A DNA stretch of 64,000 nucleotides, taken from positions 1-64,000 of the forward strand of contig JAGCXN010000037.1 in the NCBI GenBank assembly GCA_017961265.1, read 5' to 3'. Positions 1 through 6,582 of the stretch are shown here, piece by piece; the stretch's first letter is position 1, and the number at the start of each line of letters is the position of its first letter. The notes below the pieces were generated by a model, which ran no database searches, was not told where the DNA came from, and saw only the letters and a program-made list of their open reading frames with translations. Made by a program: the position numbers and the translations under genes. Source of the DNA: Bacteroidales bacterium (GTDB taxonomy: Bacteria > Bacteroidota > Bacteroidia > Bacteroidales > WCHB1-69).

Positions 1-27
1 AACTTGTAACTTGATAAACTTGCAACT

Positions 28-705
28 ATGGTAAATCCGGTGATTGAGGAGTCTTGGAAACGGGAGCTGGCGGACCAGTTTGCGGCGCCGTACTTTGAGG
101 AGCTGAAGCGGTTCCTGATTATGGAGAAGCAGCAGTTTCCGGTTTATCCTCCGGGCCCGTTGATTTTCAATGCGTTCGACCTGACCCCGTTTGACAAGGT
201 GAAGGTGGTGATTCTCGGGCAGGACCCGTACCACGAGCCGGGGCAGGCGCACGGACTCTGTTTCTCGGTGATGCCGGGCACGAAGTTCCCGCCGTCGCTG
301 ATGAACATCTTCCAGGAGTTGCAGTCGGACCTCGGGGTTCCGGTGCCGCCGACGGGCAACTTGGAGGGTTGGGCGCGTCAGGGGGTGCTGCTGTTGAACG
401 CCACGTTGACGGTGCGTGCGCACCAGGCGGGTTCGCACCAGCGGCACGGCTGGGAAACCTTCACCGATGCCGCGATTTCGCGGCTTTCGGAAAAACGGAG
501 CGGCATCGTCTTCCTGCTGTGGGGCTCGTATGCGCAGGCGAAGGCGCAGCTGATAGACGGCTCCAAGCACTTCATCCTTACCGCCCCGCACCCGTCACCG
601 CTGTCGGCTTACCGTGGTTTCTTTGGCTGCCGCCATTTCTCCCAAACGAACCAGATTCTGGTGCAAAACGGCCAGGAACCGATACATTGGGAACGGACAA
701 CCTAG
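28..705 (+). CDS. ung: Uracil-DNA glycosylase, family 1
   Basis: This 225-residue protein removes uracil from DNA by cleaving the N-glycosidic bond, the first step of base excision repair in the cytoplasm. The water-activating motif GQDPYH lies at residues 64-69, with D66 as the catalytic aspartate. The C-terminal HPSPLS motif starts at H188, the residue that stabilises the uracil anion, and a [14 protein letters not shown] DNA-intercalation segment follows. Length and motifs match family 1 enzymes. The start is the first ATG after the short 27-bp upstream stretch; no promoter can be judged because the window begins there. The gene is host chromosomal and ends 32 bp before a small lipoprotein gene. 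Confidence 0.97.
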   Translation: MVNPVIEESWKRELADQFAAPYFEELKRFLIMEKQQFPVYPPGPLIFNAFDLTPFDKVKVVILGQDPYHEPGQAHGLCFSVMPGTKFPPSLMNIFQELQSDLGVPVPPTGNLEGWARQGVLLLNATLTVRAHQAGSHQRHGWETFTDAAISRLSEKRSGIVFLLWGSYAQAKAQLIDGSKHFILTAPHPSPLSAYRGFFGCRHFSQTNQILVQNGQEPIHWERTT

Positions 706-737
706 CGGATAGTCGGAGAAACCGCTGCGTTAAGATC

Positions 738-1232
738 ATGAGAAAGGTATTTGTTTTTAAAATCACGACAATATGCATACTGATGGCTTGTTTGCTGCAG
801 TCGTGTGGTTATATCTTGCCTGATCCTATTCTAAAGGAAAGAAAAGAAAAACAAATCGGGAAATATGTCATTGACATGGAACGAACAGAATGGGGTGAAT
901 ACGAAGCCGAGAAGGATAATTATAAGGACTTGACTATTGTTTTCAAAAAAGATATGACATTCGAAGTGAGTCGGAGTGTTCCTTTCTTGTTAGATACTAC
1001 AGGTCTGTATGTTGTTAGAGGTAGAGGAAAGGTGTGCGGCAATATCTGCTTTTCAAGTTGGATAGAGAAAAGAAGTTTCATAGAAAAAATTTGTAATGAA
1101 TGTAGCGGCAATTGGTTATGGCCATGTTGGGAGGACTCTCCAGGTGATTCTGTCACAGCTATCATAGGACCAACCCCTCCACTGAATGAACAACGTCAAA
1201 TAGATAAGCTCTGTTTCAGGAAAGTTAAATAA
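738..1232 (+). CDS. Small predicted outer-membrane lipoprotein, function unknown
   Basis: This is a 164-residue protein. The open frame extends far upstream, but that part is a shadow of ung. I choose the ATG at 738 because it opens a clean lipoprotein signal: basic MRK, a hydrophobic stretch, then the lipobox LLQSC with the acylated cysteine near residue 23. The mature part is hydrophilic, contains four further cysteines in its second half and has no domain I recognise. Base composition is lower in GC than ung. It could be a copy of a small Bacteroidales lipoprotein family, but I cannot assign a role. Confidence 0.75.
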   Translation: MRKVFVFKITTICILMACLLQSCGYILPDPILKERKEKQIGKYVIDMERTEWGEYEAEKDNYKDLTIVFKKDMTFEVSRSVPFLLDTTGLYVVRGRGKVCGNICFSSWIEKRSFIEKICNECSGNWLWPCWEDSPGDSVTAIIGPTPPLNEQRQIDKLCFRKVK

Positions 1233-1299
1233 TCATTTGCTAGCCGTTAGGCTGGCGGAAAGGGGAGTGCCTTTTTGCGTAATTGGCGTAATCCGCGGT

Positions 1300-1362
1300 G
1301 CCTTCGACAGGCTCAGGCACTGGATGGAGGGCATGTGACTCGGTGGTTGAGCCTGTCAAAAC
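1300..1362. repeat. Imperfect inverted repeat with GACAGGCTCA core
   Basis: Two arms (about 1303-1320 and 1343-1362) share the core GACAGGCTCA and its complement TGAGCCTGTC, with about 22 bp between them. The arms pair well enough to form a hairpin in DNA or RNA. It sits in the 374-bp gap between the lipoprotein and Rpn genes and could act as a terminator or be a small dispersed palindromic element. Nothing else in the gap looks coding; its right part is AT-rich and holds the promoter of the next gene. Confidence 0.55.
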
Positions 1363-1567
1363 CTCCGTATGCTGAAATTTTCCAAAAAAACTCCAAAAAT
1401 TTCAGTAGCTTTGCTAAAATAGGGCATAGTCAAAAATGGCACTTTTTTGCCCGTTTGCTGCTTTTCTGTTAAAAGGTGTAACTTTATTCTTAAAATATGC
1501 TATTTTTATGTGATTGATTTTCAATAAAATATTTTTAAAAATCATTAATTTTGCATTTTGGTTGTCG

Positions 1568-1575
1568 TATCTTTG
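1568..1575 (+). promoter_or_regulatory. -7 box of the Rpn-nuclease gene
   Basis: TATCTTTG matches the Bacteroidetes -7 consensus TAnnTTTG and lies 31 bp before the ATG at 1607. A TTTTG-rich stretch about 20 bp upstream can serve as the -33 element. Confidence 0.6.
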
Positions 1576-1606
1576 CGGTCGTAAAATCTTATAAACTAAA
1601 ATTGAT

Positions 1607-2650
1607 ATGAAAAAAAGAAACAAAAACAAAACTGCACCGCCAAAAGAATGCCTCCTCAACAAAGAAACAAAATCCAGCTCCACACGAAGGCTTCCTAGTA
1701 TTGAAGAAACCGAGGCGTATATCAGGGAACACAACTTGAAAATTATCAACCCGCTTTCCGACTTTGGCTTCAAGCGGTTGCTGGCCACAGAAAGAAACAA
1801 GGATCTCCTTATCCACCTGCTCAACACCTTCATCTCCGAAGATTCGGGTGTGATCACCGATGTCACGTACCTGCCCACTGAGTTGCTTGGGGTTAGCAAG
1901 GATGACAAATTTGTCCGCTTCGATTTATACTGCCAGAACCAGAATGGCGACCGATTCATCGTGGAGATGCAGAACGGCTGGCAGAAGCATTTCGCAGATC
2001 GTGCGATTGTATATATGGGCCGGGCTGCTGGACAAAGTGTGAAGAGGGGTGACAATCTGTATGAGAATGTAACTAGTGTATATTCCTTGAACATAGTGGC
2101 TTACAATATGCCTGAATTCAAAGGGAATAAGAATTTCTTCTGGCGGGTTTATCTAAAGGATGACCGAAACAAAATTTTTTCCCAAAAGAACGTCCTTTAT
2201 TTCGTGGAATTGAGTAAATTTGCCGCCCAGTTGCAAACGCTGGATATGGCCGATGAGCGTAACCATTGGCTCTATATGCTGACGCAGGCCGTGCATTTGA
2301 ACCATGATGATGTGGAAGCGATGACACCGGTGTTCCGGCGGTTTTATGAGGAATGTCAGATTACAAAATTTACGGATATGGATAAACGGAACTATGTAAG
2401 GAACGTATTGGAGTTCGAGGATGTGAAGGAAATGATGGAGTGCGAGCGCGAGATTGCGGAACAGGCTGGCTTTGAGCGTGGAATGGAGAAAGGAATGGAA
2501 CAAGGAATAGAGAAAGGACGGGAAGAAGGCCGAGAAGAAGCCCTTCTTCAAACCGCCAAAAACTTTCTTGCGAAAGGTATATCAGTTGATGATGTGTCCG
2601 AAGCTACCGGTCTGAGTATTGACCGTGTCCGTGCGCTGTTGGATTGCTAA
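1607..2650 (+). CDS. Rpn/PDDEXK_2-family nuclease (transposase-like)
   Basis: This 347-residue protein belongs to the Rpn (recombination-promoting nuclease) group of PD-(D/E)XK proteins. The opening INPLSDFGFKRL segment, the catalytic-core strands with FDLYC (Asp) and FIVEMQ (Glu-x-Gln, about residues 125-131) and the following W/F-rich region are typical. The C-terminus carries a charged repeat of GMEKG/GIEKG/GREEG type (about residues 290-310) followed by a short helix-turn-helix-like segment ending in SIDRVRALL. Family members cleave DNA and promote RecA-independent recombination; the biological role in Bacteroidetes is unclear. It has its own promoter. A second family member lies just beyond the other end of the prophage at 52997. 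Confidence 0.88.
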   Translation: MKKRNKNKTAPPKECLLNKETKSSSTRRLPSIEETEAYIREHNLKIINPLSDFGFKRLLATERNKDLLIHLLNTFISEDSGVITDVTYLPTELLGVSKDDKFVRFDLYCQNQNGDRFIVEMQNGWQKHFADRAIVYMGRAAGQSVKRGDNLYENVTSVYSLNIVAYNMPEFKGNKNFFWRVYLKDDRNKIFSQKNVLYFVELSKFAAQLQTLDMADERNHWLYMLTQAVHLNHDDVEAMTPVFRRFYEECQITKFTDMDKRNYVRNVLEFEDVKEMMECEREIAEQAGFERGMEKGMEQGIEKGREEGREEALLQTAKNFLAKGISVDDVSEATGLSIDRVRALLDC

Positions 2651-2700
2651 CAAACGGAAACCTTTGCCACATTGTTTTGCAACATAATTTCCATGAGACT

Positions 2701-3384
2701 ATGAAACAGATTTTGGTTTTTTTGGACCAGCTGATGCGCAACAACAACCGAGAGTGGTTTCAGGCGCATAAGGAGGAGTACAAGCGGGCGCAGGCGCATT
2801 TCAACCAGTTTGCGGAAAAGCTGATTGCGGAGACGGGCAAGTTCGACCCTTCGGTGAGAGACTTGACCGTCGCCGACTGCACCTACCGGATTTACAAGGA
2901 CATGCGGTTCTCAAAGTTCAAGATTCCCTATAAGACGCATATCGGCGCGTACCTGTGCCCTCACGGGAAGAAGTCGGGGTATGCGGGCTATTACTTCCAT
3001 CTGGAGCCGTCGGAGTCGGAAGATTACTCCTTCGGGAACATGCTGGCGGCGGGACTTTACAACCCCACGCCCTCGCTGGCCATCGCCATCCGTGACCGGA
3101 TCTACAACGAGCCAGACACTTTTGCCGCCGCCGCCACGGAAGCGGAGAAACACTACCACTGGAACGATAACGCCCGTCTGAAGAAAGTGCCGAACGGCTA
3201 TCCGCAGGACGCCCTTCATGCCGAATATCTGAAACTTAAGACATTCACCATTGCCGCCCCGCTGCCCGACACTATCGTCCTCGGGCCGGAGGATCAGCTG
3301 CTGGATTACGTCGTTTCCGTCTTCCGCGAGGCCAAGCCCGTCAACGACTTCATCAATCAGGTGATTGAGGGCGGCTGTTGGTAG
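2701..3384 (+). CDS. DUF2461 family protein (TIGR02453)
   Basis: This is a 227-residue protein of the DUF2461 family, a conserved bacterial family without established biochemical function. The start LxxFLDQLMRNNNREWFQAHKEEY and the central RIYKDMRFSKFKIPYKTHIGAY block are hallmark segments. I choose the ATG at 2701 rather than the in-frame ATG at 2644, because the latter overlaps the end of the upstream gene and the extra 19 residues are not family-like. It is host chromosomal and convergent with the pseudouridine synthase gene, whose stop lies 9 bp away. Confidence 0.85.
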   Translation: MKQILVFLDQLMRNNNREWFQAHKEEYKRAQAHFNQFAEKLIAETGKFDPSVRDLTVADCTYRIYKDMRFSKFKIPYKTHIGAYLCPHGKKSGYAGYYFHLEPSESEDYSFGNMLAAGLYNPTPSLAIAIRDRIYNEPDTFAAAATEAEKHYHWNDNARLKKVPNGYPQDALHAEYLKLKTFTIAAPLPDTIVLGPEDQLLDYVVSVFREAKPVNDFINQVIEGGCW

Positions 3385-3392
3385 AAAATTCC

Positions 3393-3926
3393 TTATCTGA
3401 CAATCCTCCACTCTCCTGGCTGGAGTGAGCTCAGGCCAAGGTCCCCTATTTGGACGCGGATGAGTCGCAGGGTGGGGAAGCCGACTGCAGCGGTCATGTG
3501 GCGTACCTGGCGGTTCTTGCCTTCGGTGAGGGTAAGGCGCACCCAGCTGGTAGGGATGTTGGCACGGTAACGGATGGGTGGTACGCGTTCCCAGAGGTCT
3601 TCCGGAGGAGGCACCCGTTCGGCTTTGCAGGGGCGGGTGCGGTATCCCTTGATGACGACCCCCGCGGCCAGTTTTTTCAAGGCCTCGTCGGTAATCGCTC
3701 CATCGACTTGGGCGAGGTAAGTGCGCGGATGGGCATTCTTCGGGTCCAGCAGCCGCTTGATCAGCCGTCCGTCGTCCGTGAGCAGCAGGGCGCCCTCGCT
3801 GTCGTGGTCCAGCCGCCCCGCAGCATAGACTCCGGGAGGAAAGCCGAACTCATCAAGGGCGCGATGACCGCCCTCAGGGGTGAATTGGCTCAGCACGCCG
3901 TAGGGTTTGTTGAACAGGATTACCAT
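3393..3926 (-). CDS. rluE: RluE-type 23S rRNA pseudouridine synthase
   Basis: This 177-residue enzyme isomerises uridine to pseudouridine in rRNA. It begins directly with the strand ILFNKPYGVLSQFT and has the catalytic motif GRLDHDSEGALLLT (catalytic Asp about residue 40). It also carries the C-terminal EGKNRQVRHMTAAVGFPTLRLIR signature of the RsuA/RluB/C/D/E/F group. It lacks an N-terminal S4 domain, which together with its short length points to the RluE type (U2457 in E. coli numbering); the exact target is inferred. The gene reads leftward and converges on the DUF2461 gene. Confidence 0.85.
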   Translation of the reverse strand: MVILFNKPYGVLSQFTPEGGHRALDEFGFPPGVYAAGRLDHDSEGALLLTDDGRLIKRLLDPKNAHPRTYLAQVDGAITDEALKKLAAGVVIKGYRTRPCKAERVPPPEDLWERVPPIRYRANIPTSWVRLTLTEGKNRQVRHMTAAVGFPTLRLIRVQIGDLGLSSLQPGEWRIVR

Positions 3927-3965
3927 GGTCTGCCTTTCGTATTATTCATATTCATAAATGGTTTA

Positions 3966-4136
3966 GGGATTGCATATCCCTTGCGCTGTCGCGGGCATCC
4001 GTGCAAACCAAAGGCCCTTGCTCCGCAATGGCGCTTTTCTGTCCGTTACCTCTTGCAAGTGAGGGATTGGATATCCCTTTCGCTGCCGCGGGCGTCCTTG
4101 CAAACCAAAGGCCCTTGCTCCGCAATGGCCTCTTTT
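3966..4136. repeat. Two-copy tandem repeat, 97-bp period
   Basis: Two copies of about 70 bp begin at 3966 and 4063. Both open with a near-palindrome (GGGATTGCATATCCC and GGGATTGGATATCCC) and continue through the shared CAAACCAAAGGCCCTTGCTC to a common CGCAATGG block. Copy 2 differs at a handful of positions. No gene is present. The repeat lies in host DNA just outside the left prophage junction. Confidence 0.7.
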
Positions 4137-4155
4137 TCCGCCCGCTCCAGCCTTA

Positions 4156-4218
4156 CGTCAGCAAGCTGACGACGGCTTTCGCGGACGAAAAAAGGCGTCA
4201 CTTTTCGTGTCGCCTTTT
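4156..4218. terminator. Two hairpins, the second a bidirectional terminator
   Basis: A perfect hairpin CGTCAGC-aa-GCTGACG (4156-4171) is followed by a second one with arms AAAAGGCG (4190-4197) and CGCCTTTT (4211-4218), extended inward by CAC/GTG. A and T tracts on either side would let it terminate transcription in both directions. It originally lay just downstream of the tRNA-Ser gene, which reads leftward. Confidence 0.65.
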
Positions 4219-4222
4219 GGTT

Positions 4223-4251
4223 TGCGGAGAGTGAGGGATTCGAACCCCCGG
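4223..4251. other. attL core (duplicate of tRNA-Ser 3' end)
   Basis: These 29 bp are identical to 50407-50435 and correspond, on the minus strand, to the T-arm and acceptor 3' strand of tRNA-Ser. Sequence identity stops on both sides of the 29 bp. The fragment lacks the anticodon and D arms, so it is not a functional tRNA gene. Confidence 0.93.
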
Positions 4252-4630
4252 TTAATTCCGCCCGGTATTTTTCTCAACGTGTAAAATATAACTACTTGAT
4301 AGTTAATATTTTATGATTTTAATTTATGGTCAATTTTTACTTGTTTTGTCCCGATTCTGTCCCGATACAAAACAATAAAAATAACTGATTTACAATCAGT
4401 TATCAGCATTTTGAAATCATCGTTTTGCACTGGCAAAACGGTGATTTTCATTTTTTCCCATTCAAAGAACACTTTTTTTTCGCAACCTGTTTGCGGTATT
4501 GGTATTTTAACTAACTTGCACCCAGCAAGTTATGTGCAAAATTTGCTACATTTTTTGTAACAATCTTTGCTACAAATTTTGCTGCAAAAATACATAGTTT
4601 TTTGGATTTAAACAACTAAAATCCAATGTT
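4252..4630. other. Non-coding left prophage end with palindromes
   Basis: This 379-bp AT-rich stretch has no gene. It holds a candidate integrase arm site (4345-4366), a perfect inverted repeat ATAACTGATT-tac-AATCAGTTAT (4381-4403), and a strong hairpin with 15-nt arms at 4414-4428 and 4433-4447 (one mismatch) followed by a T-rich tract, which could be a terminator or a protein-binding site. Further right are direct TTTGCTACA-like repeats, around 4548-4580. The leader of the first gene, with a weak TAnnTTTT-type box, is near 4600. Confidence 0.6.
4345..4366. promoter_or_regulatory. Candidate integrase arm-binding site, left
   Basis: TTTGTCCCGATTCTGTCCCG followed by AT contains two direct GTCCCG half-sites 12 bp apart. 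The same 22-bp sequence with one mismatch occurs at 50322-50343, close inside the other junction and in the same orientation. That placement is what arm-type integrase sites show in tyrosine-recombinase phages. Confidence 0.6.
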
Positions 4631-4930
4631 ATGCTGAAAAAAAAGTATGTGCTATCTGAGCAGGCACTGAACGTGCTCAAAAGACCCGAAGCGAAGCCCC
4701 TCCTGATGTTGTTTTTTGACATCCGAGACCGAAGAACCATCAATTCCTACCTCGCCAACAATGTCCCGAACAGCCCGCTGATGAACATCCACGTCAAGGA
4801 GATCGTCCAGATACTGGCACCCTATGTGCCGGAAAAGTCCATCTTCCGCAGGATGACAGCCGAGGAGGAAGAGACGCTCAACCAACCACAAAAGACCACT
4901 GAAAATGAGCAGGACGGAGAAAATAACTAA
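4631..4930 (+). CDS. Small phage protein, possible Cro-like regulator
   Basis: This is a 99-residue protein and the first gene inside the prophage. It opens MLKKKYVLSEQALNVL and has a helical body (DRRTINSYLANN, then MNIHVKEIVQIL) followed by an acidic tail, which is compatible with a small helix-turn-helix fold. I do not recognise a named family. Its last 26 bp overlap the holin-like gene. It may regulate the lysis cassette or the phage cycle; this is inference from position only. Confidence 0.5.
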   Translation: MLKKKYVLSEQALNVLKRPEAKPLLMLFFDIRDRRTINSYLANNVPNSPLMNIHVKEIVQILAPYVPEKSIFRRMTAEEEETLNQPQKTTENEQDGENN

Positions 4931-5129
4931 ACGAGTCGTGAACGAGCTGTCACTGTTATCCCTCTACCTTGTCATCCTCAAAGCCTTCGGATGGCTCACA
5001 CTCGGATGGCTGTTCGCACTCGCACCACTGCTGGCGGTTATGGCGGCAAAGACTGTCGCCATAACCATTCTAATTATTGAATATCTATCTTACCGCCGCA
5101 AGTATGGGAAAAAGACAAGGAATCAGTAA
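4905..5129 (+). CDS. Small two-helix membrane protein, holin candidate
   Basis: The 74-residue product has two hydrophobic segments, about residues 14-32 (SLYLVILKAFGWLTLGWLF) and 37-60 (LAPLLAVMAAKTVAITILIIEYL). They are separated by a short turn and followed by a strongly basic tail (RRKYGKKTRNQ). Size, topology and location two genes before an amidase endolysin fit a holin that permeabilises the inner membrane for endolysin release. It overlaps the genes on both sides, so the four genes from 4631 to 6007 are probably translated from one message. There is no sequence-family match I can name. Confidence 0.6.
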   Translation: MSRTEKITKRVVNELSLLSLYLVILKAFGWLTLGWLFALAPLLAVMAAKTVAITILIIEYLSYRRKYGKKTRNQ

Positions 5130-5340
5130 GGAACTGCGGCGGTACCTCCCGCACGGCTACGGCCAGGAAGTGGCCGACAGATTCAAGTGCAGCGTCAGCA
5201 AGGTCTATCACGTTGTCTGCGGACAACTGACCGACTACCGCATACTTGAAGCCCTGCTCGACATCATCCAAAGGAACGCCGCCCTCGAAAAGAAGCTGGA
5301 GCGGCAGAACCACAAAACAAAACCCAAGAGCAATGATTGA
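5104..5340 (+). CDS. Small helix-turn-helix protein
   Basis: This 78-residue protein starts at MGKRQGISKEL (5104); an in-frame ATG at 5077 is deeper inside the upstream gene and less likely. Residues about 17-50 (GYGQEVADRFKCSVSKVYHVVCGQ) have the spacing of a DNA-binding helix-turn-helix, followed by a helix resembling those of Cro/XRE-type proteins and a basic, disordered tail. It is the clearest DNA-binding candidate in the prophage, although no target can be read from the sequence. The ATG of the amidase gene lies within its last codons. Confidence 0.6.
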   Translation: MGKRQGISKELRRYLPHGYGQEVADRFKCSVSKVYHVVCGQLTDYRILEALLDIIQRNAALEKKLERQNHKTKPKSND

Positions 5341-6007
5341 GATTTACAAGGACTGGAACTTCCCCGACACGCAGTATGTCCGGGAACGAACCGAGAAACA
5401 ACAGATAGTGCTGCACCACACCGTATCGGGCGACAGCGTGAACGGCGATATGAGCTGGTGGCTCCACACAAAGGAGAGAGTGGCCACCTCATACGTCATC
5501 AGCCGCGAAGGGCACCTGCACAAGTGCTTTGATGACGAATACTGGGCATACCACCTCGGACTCTCCGCCCCCCACTTCGCCAAAGTCGGCATCAGCTACC
5601 GCCCCCTCGACCGATACGCCATCGGCATTGAACTGGACAGCTGGGGCGCACTTGTGCAGCACACGGACGGGAAGTTCTACCCCGTCACCACACAGAACGG
5701 CAAAGTCGTGCCCAACCTCAAATGCAAGGCCGTGGAGAACATCTACGAGTACTGCTCCAACCAAAAGTACCGCGGCTTCCAATATTTCGAGAGGTACACC
5801 ACGGCACAGCTGGCCACGCTCGGAGAACTGCTGCACCACCTTATGGAAAAGCACCACATCGCCGCCAGATACAAGAGCGACATTTGGAATGTCACGCCCC
5901 GCGCCCTTGCAGGCTGGGAAGGCGTGTTCGCCCACGCCTCCTACAGGCAGGACAAAAGCGACGTGCATCCGCAGGTGGAACTCATCAACCTGCTCAAAGC
6001 CCTATAG
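5333..6007 (+). CDS. N-acetylmuramoyl-L-alanine amidase (endolysin)
   Basis: This 224-residue protein is of the amidase_2/PGRP fold, which cuts the bond between N-acetylmuramic acid and L-alanine in peptidoglycan. It shows the zinc-site motif IVLHHTVSG (about residues 25-33), the GIELDSWG strand, and a second histidine in DVHP (H212). It has no signal peptide, so export would depend on the holin-like gene upstream. The ATG at 5333 overlaps the end of the HTH gene (ATG within AATGATTGA). It is placed at the extreme left of the prophage rather than after the tail genes. Confidence 0.88.
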   Translation: MIEIYKDWNFPDTQYVRERTEKQQIVLHHTVSGDSVNGDMSWWLHTKERVATSYVISREGHLHKCFDDEYWAYHLGLSAPHFAKVGISYRPLDRYAIGIELDSWGALVQHTDGKFYPVTTQNGKVVPNLKCKAVENIYEYCSNQKYRGFQYFERYTTAQLATLGELLHHLMEKHHIAARYKSDIWNVTPRALAGWEGVFAHASYRQDKSDVHPQVELINLLKAL

Positions 6008-6009
6008 AT

Positions 6010-6564
6010 ATGAAAGTGGATTGGAAGTGGTTCGCAATTCTCATCTTGGGGCTGGCCACAGCAGCCCTGCTCCTGCGAAACTGCCGCAAGAGCGGGGACT
6101 TTGTGCGTGTCTCAACCGTCACACGGACGGACACGCTGCACGTCTCCGACACGGTGCTCTTCCCCGTTCCCTACAACATCATCCGTCCCGACACCATCCC
6201 GGCACCCATTGACACGGATGCCGTCATCACCGACTACTTCTCACGGAAAAGCTACGCCATCCGCTACGAGGACACCGCCATCAAGGCGGTGACGGACGTG
6301 ACCATCAGCGGGAACGAGGTGGAGGCGGTCGCCATGGACTACGAGCTGCTGCACAAGCACACCACGGTCACGGAGACCGTGTTCAAGGAGCAGAAGTTCG
6401 CCCTCACCCTCGGCGGCTGCATCACCTTCAACATCCCCGAAAAGAAGCCGGGCTTCGAGCTCACCATCGGCGTGAACGTCCGGCACAGCCAGTTCCTTGC
6501 GGGCTACGACTTCGTAAACAAGACGCCCCGCATCGGCTGGCAGTACCAAATCATCCGGAACTAA
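6010..6564 (+). CDS. Membrane-anchored periplasmic protein, spanin-like candidate
   Basis: The 184-residue product has one N-terminal membrane helix (about residues 7-22, FAILILGLATAALLLR) with the remainder predicted outside the inner membrane. This exterior part has beta-rich segments such as LTLGGCITFNI and ELTIGVNVRHSQFLAGYDF. The start ATG lies 2 bp after the amidase stop. Bacteroidetes phages often carry such a protein next to the endolysin; by position it may be the inner-membrane spanin subunit, but it lacks an obvious coiled coil, so this is only a suggestion. Confidence 0.5.
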   Translation: MKVDWKWFAILILGLATAALLLRNCRKSGDFVRVSTVTRTDTLHVSDTVLFPVPYNIIRPDTIPAPIDTDAVITDYFSRKSYAIRYEDTAIKAVTDVTISGNEVEAVAMDYELLHKHTTVTETVFKEQKFALTLGGCITFNIPEKKPGFELTIGVNVRHSQFLAGYDFVNKTPRIGWQYQIIRN

Positions 6565-6582
6565 TCAAAAGGACAATGCGAT

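Noticed and set aside
369..737. Upstream extension of the lipoprotein frame
   Set aside because: It overlaps ung in another frame; the lipoprotein signal begins at 738.
4223..4251. A second tRNA gene at the left junction
   Set aside because: Only the T-arm and 3' acceptor strand are present; no anticodon or D arm follows, so it is an att duplicate.
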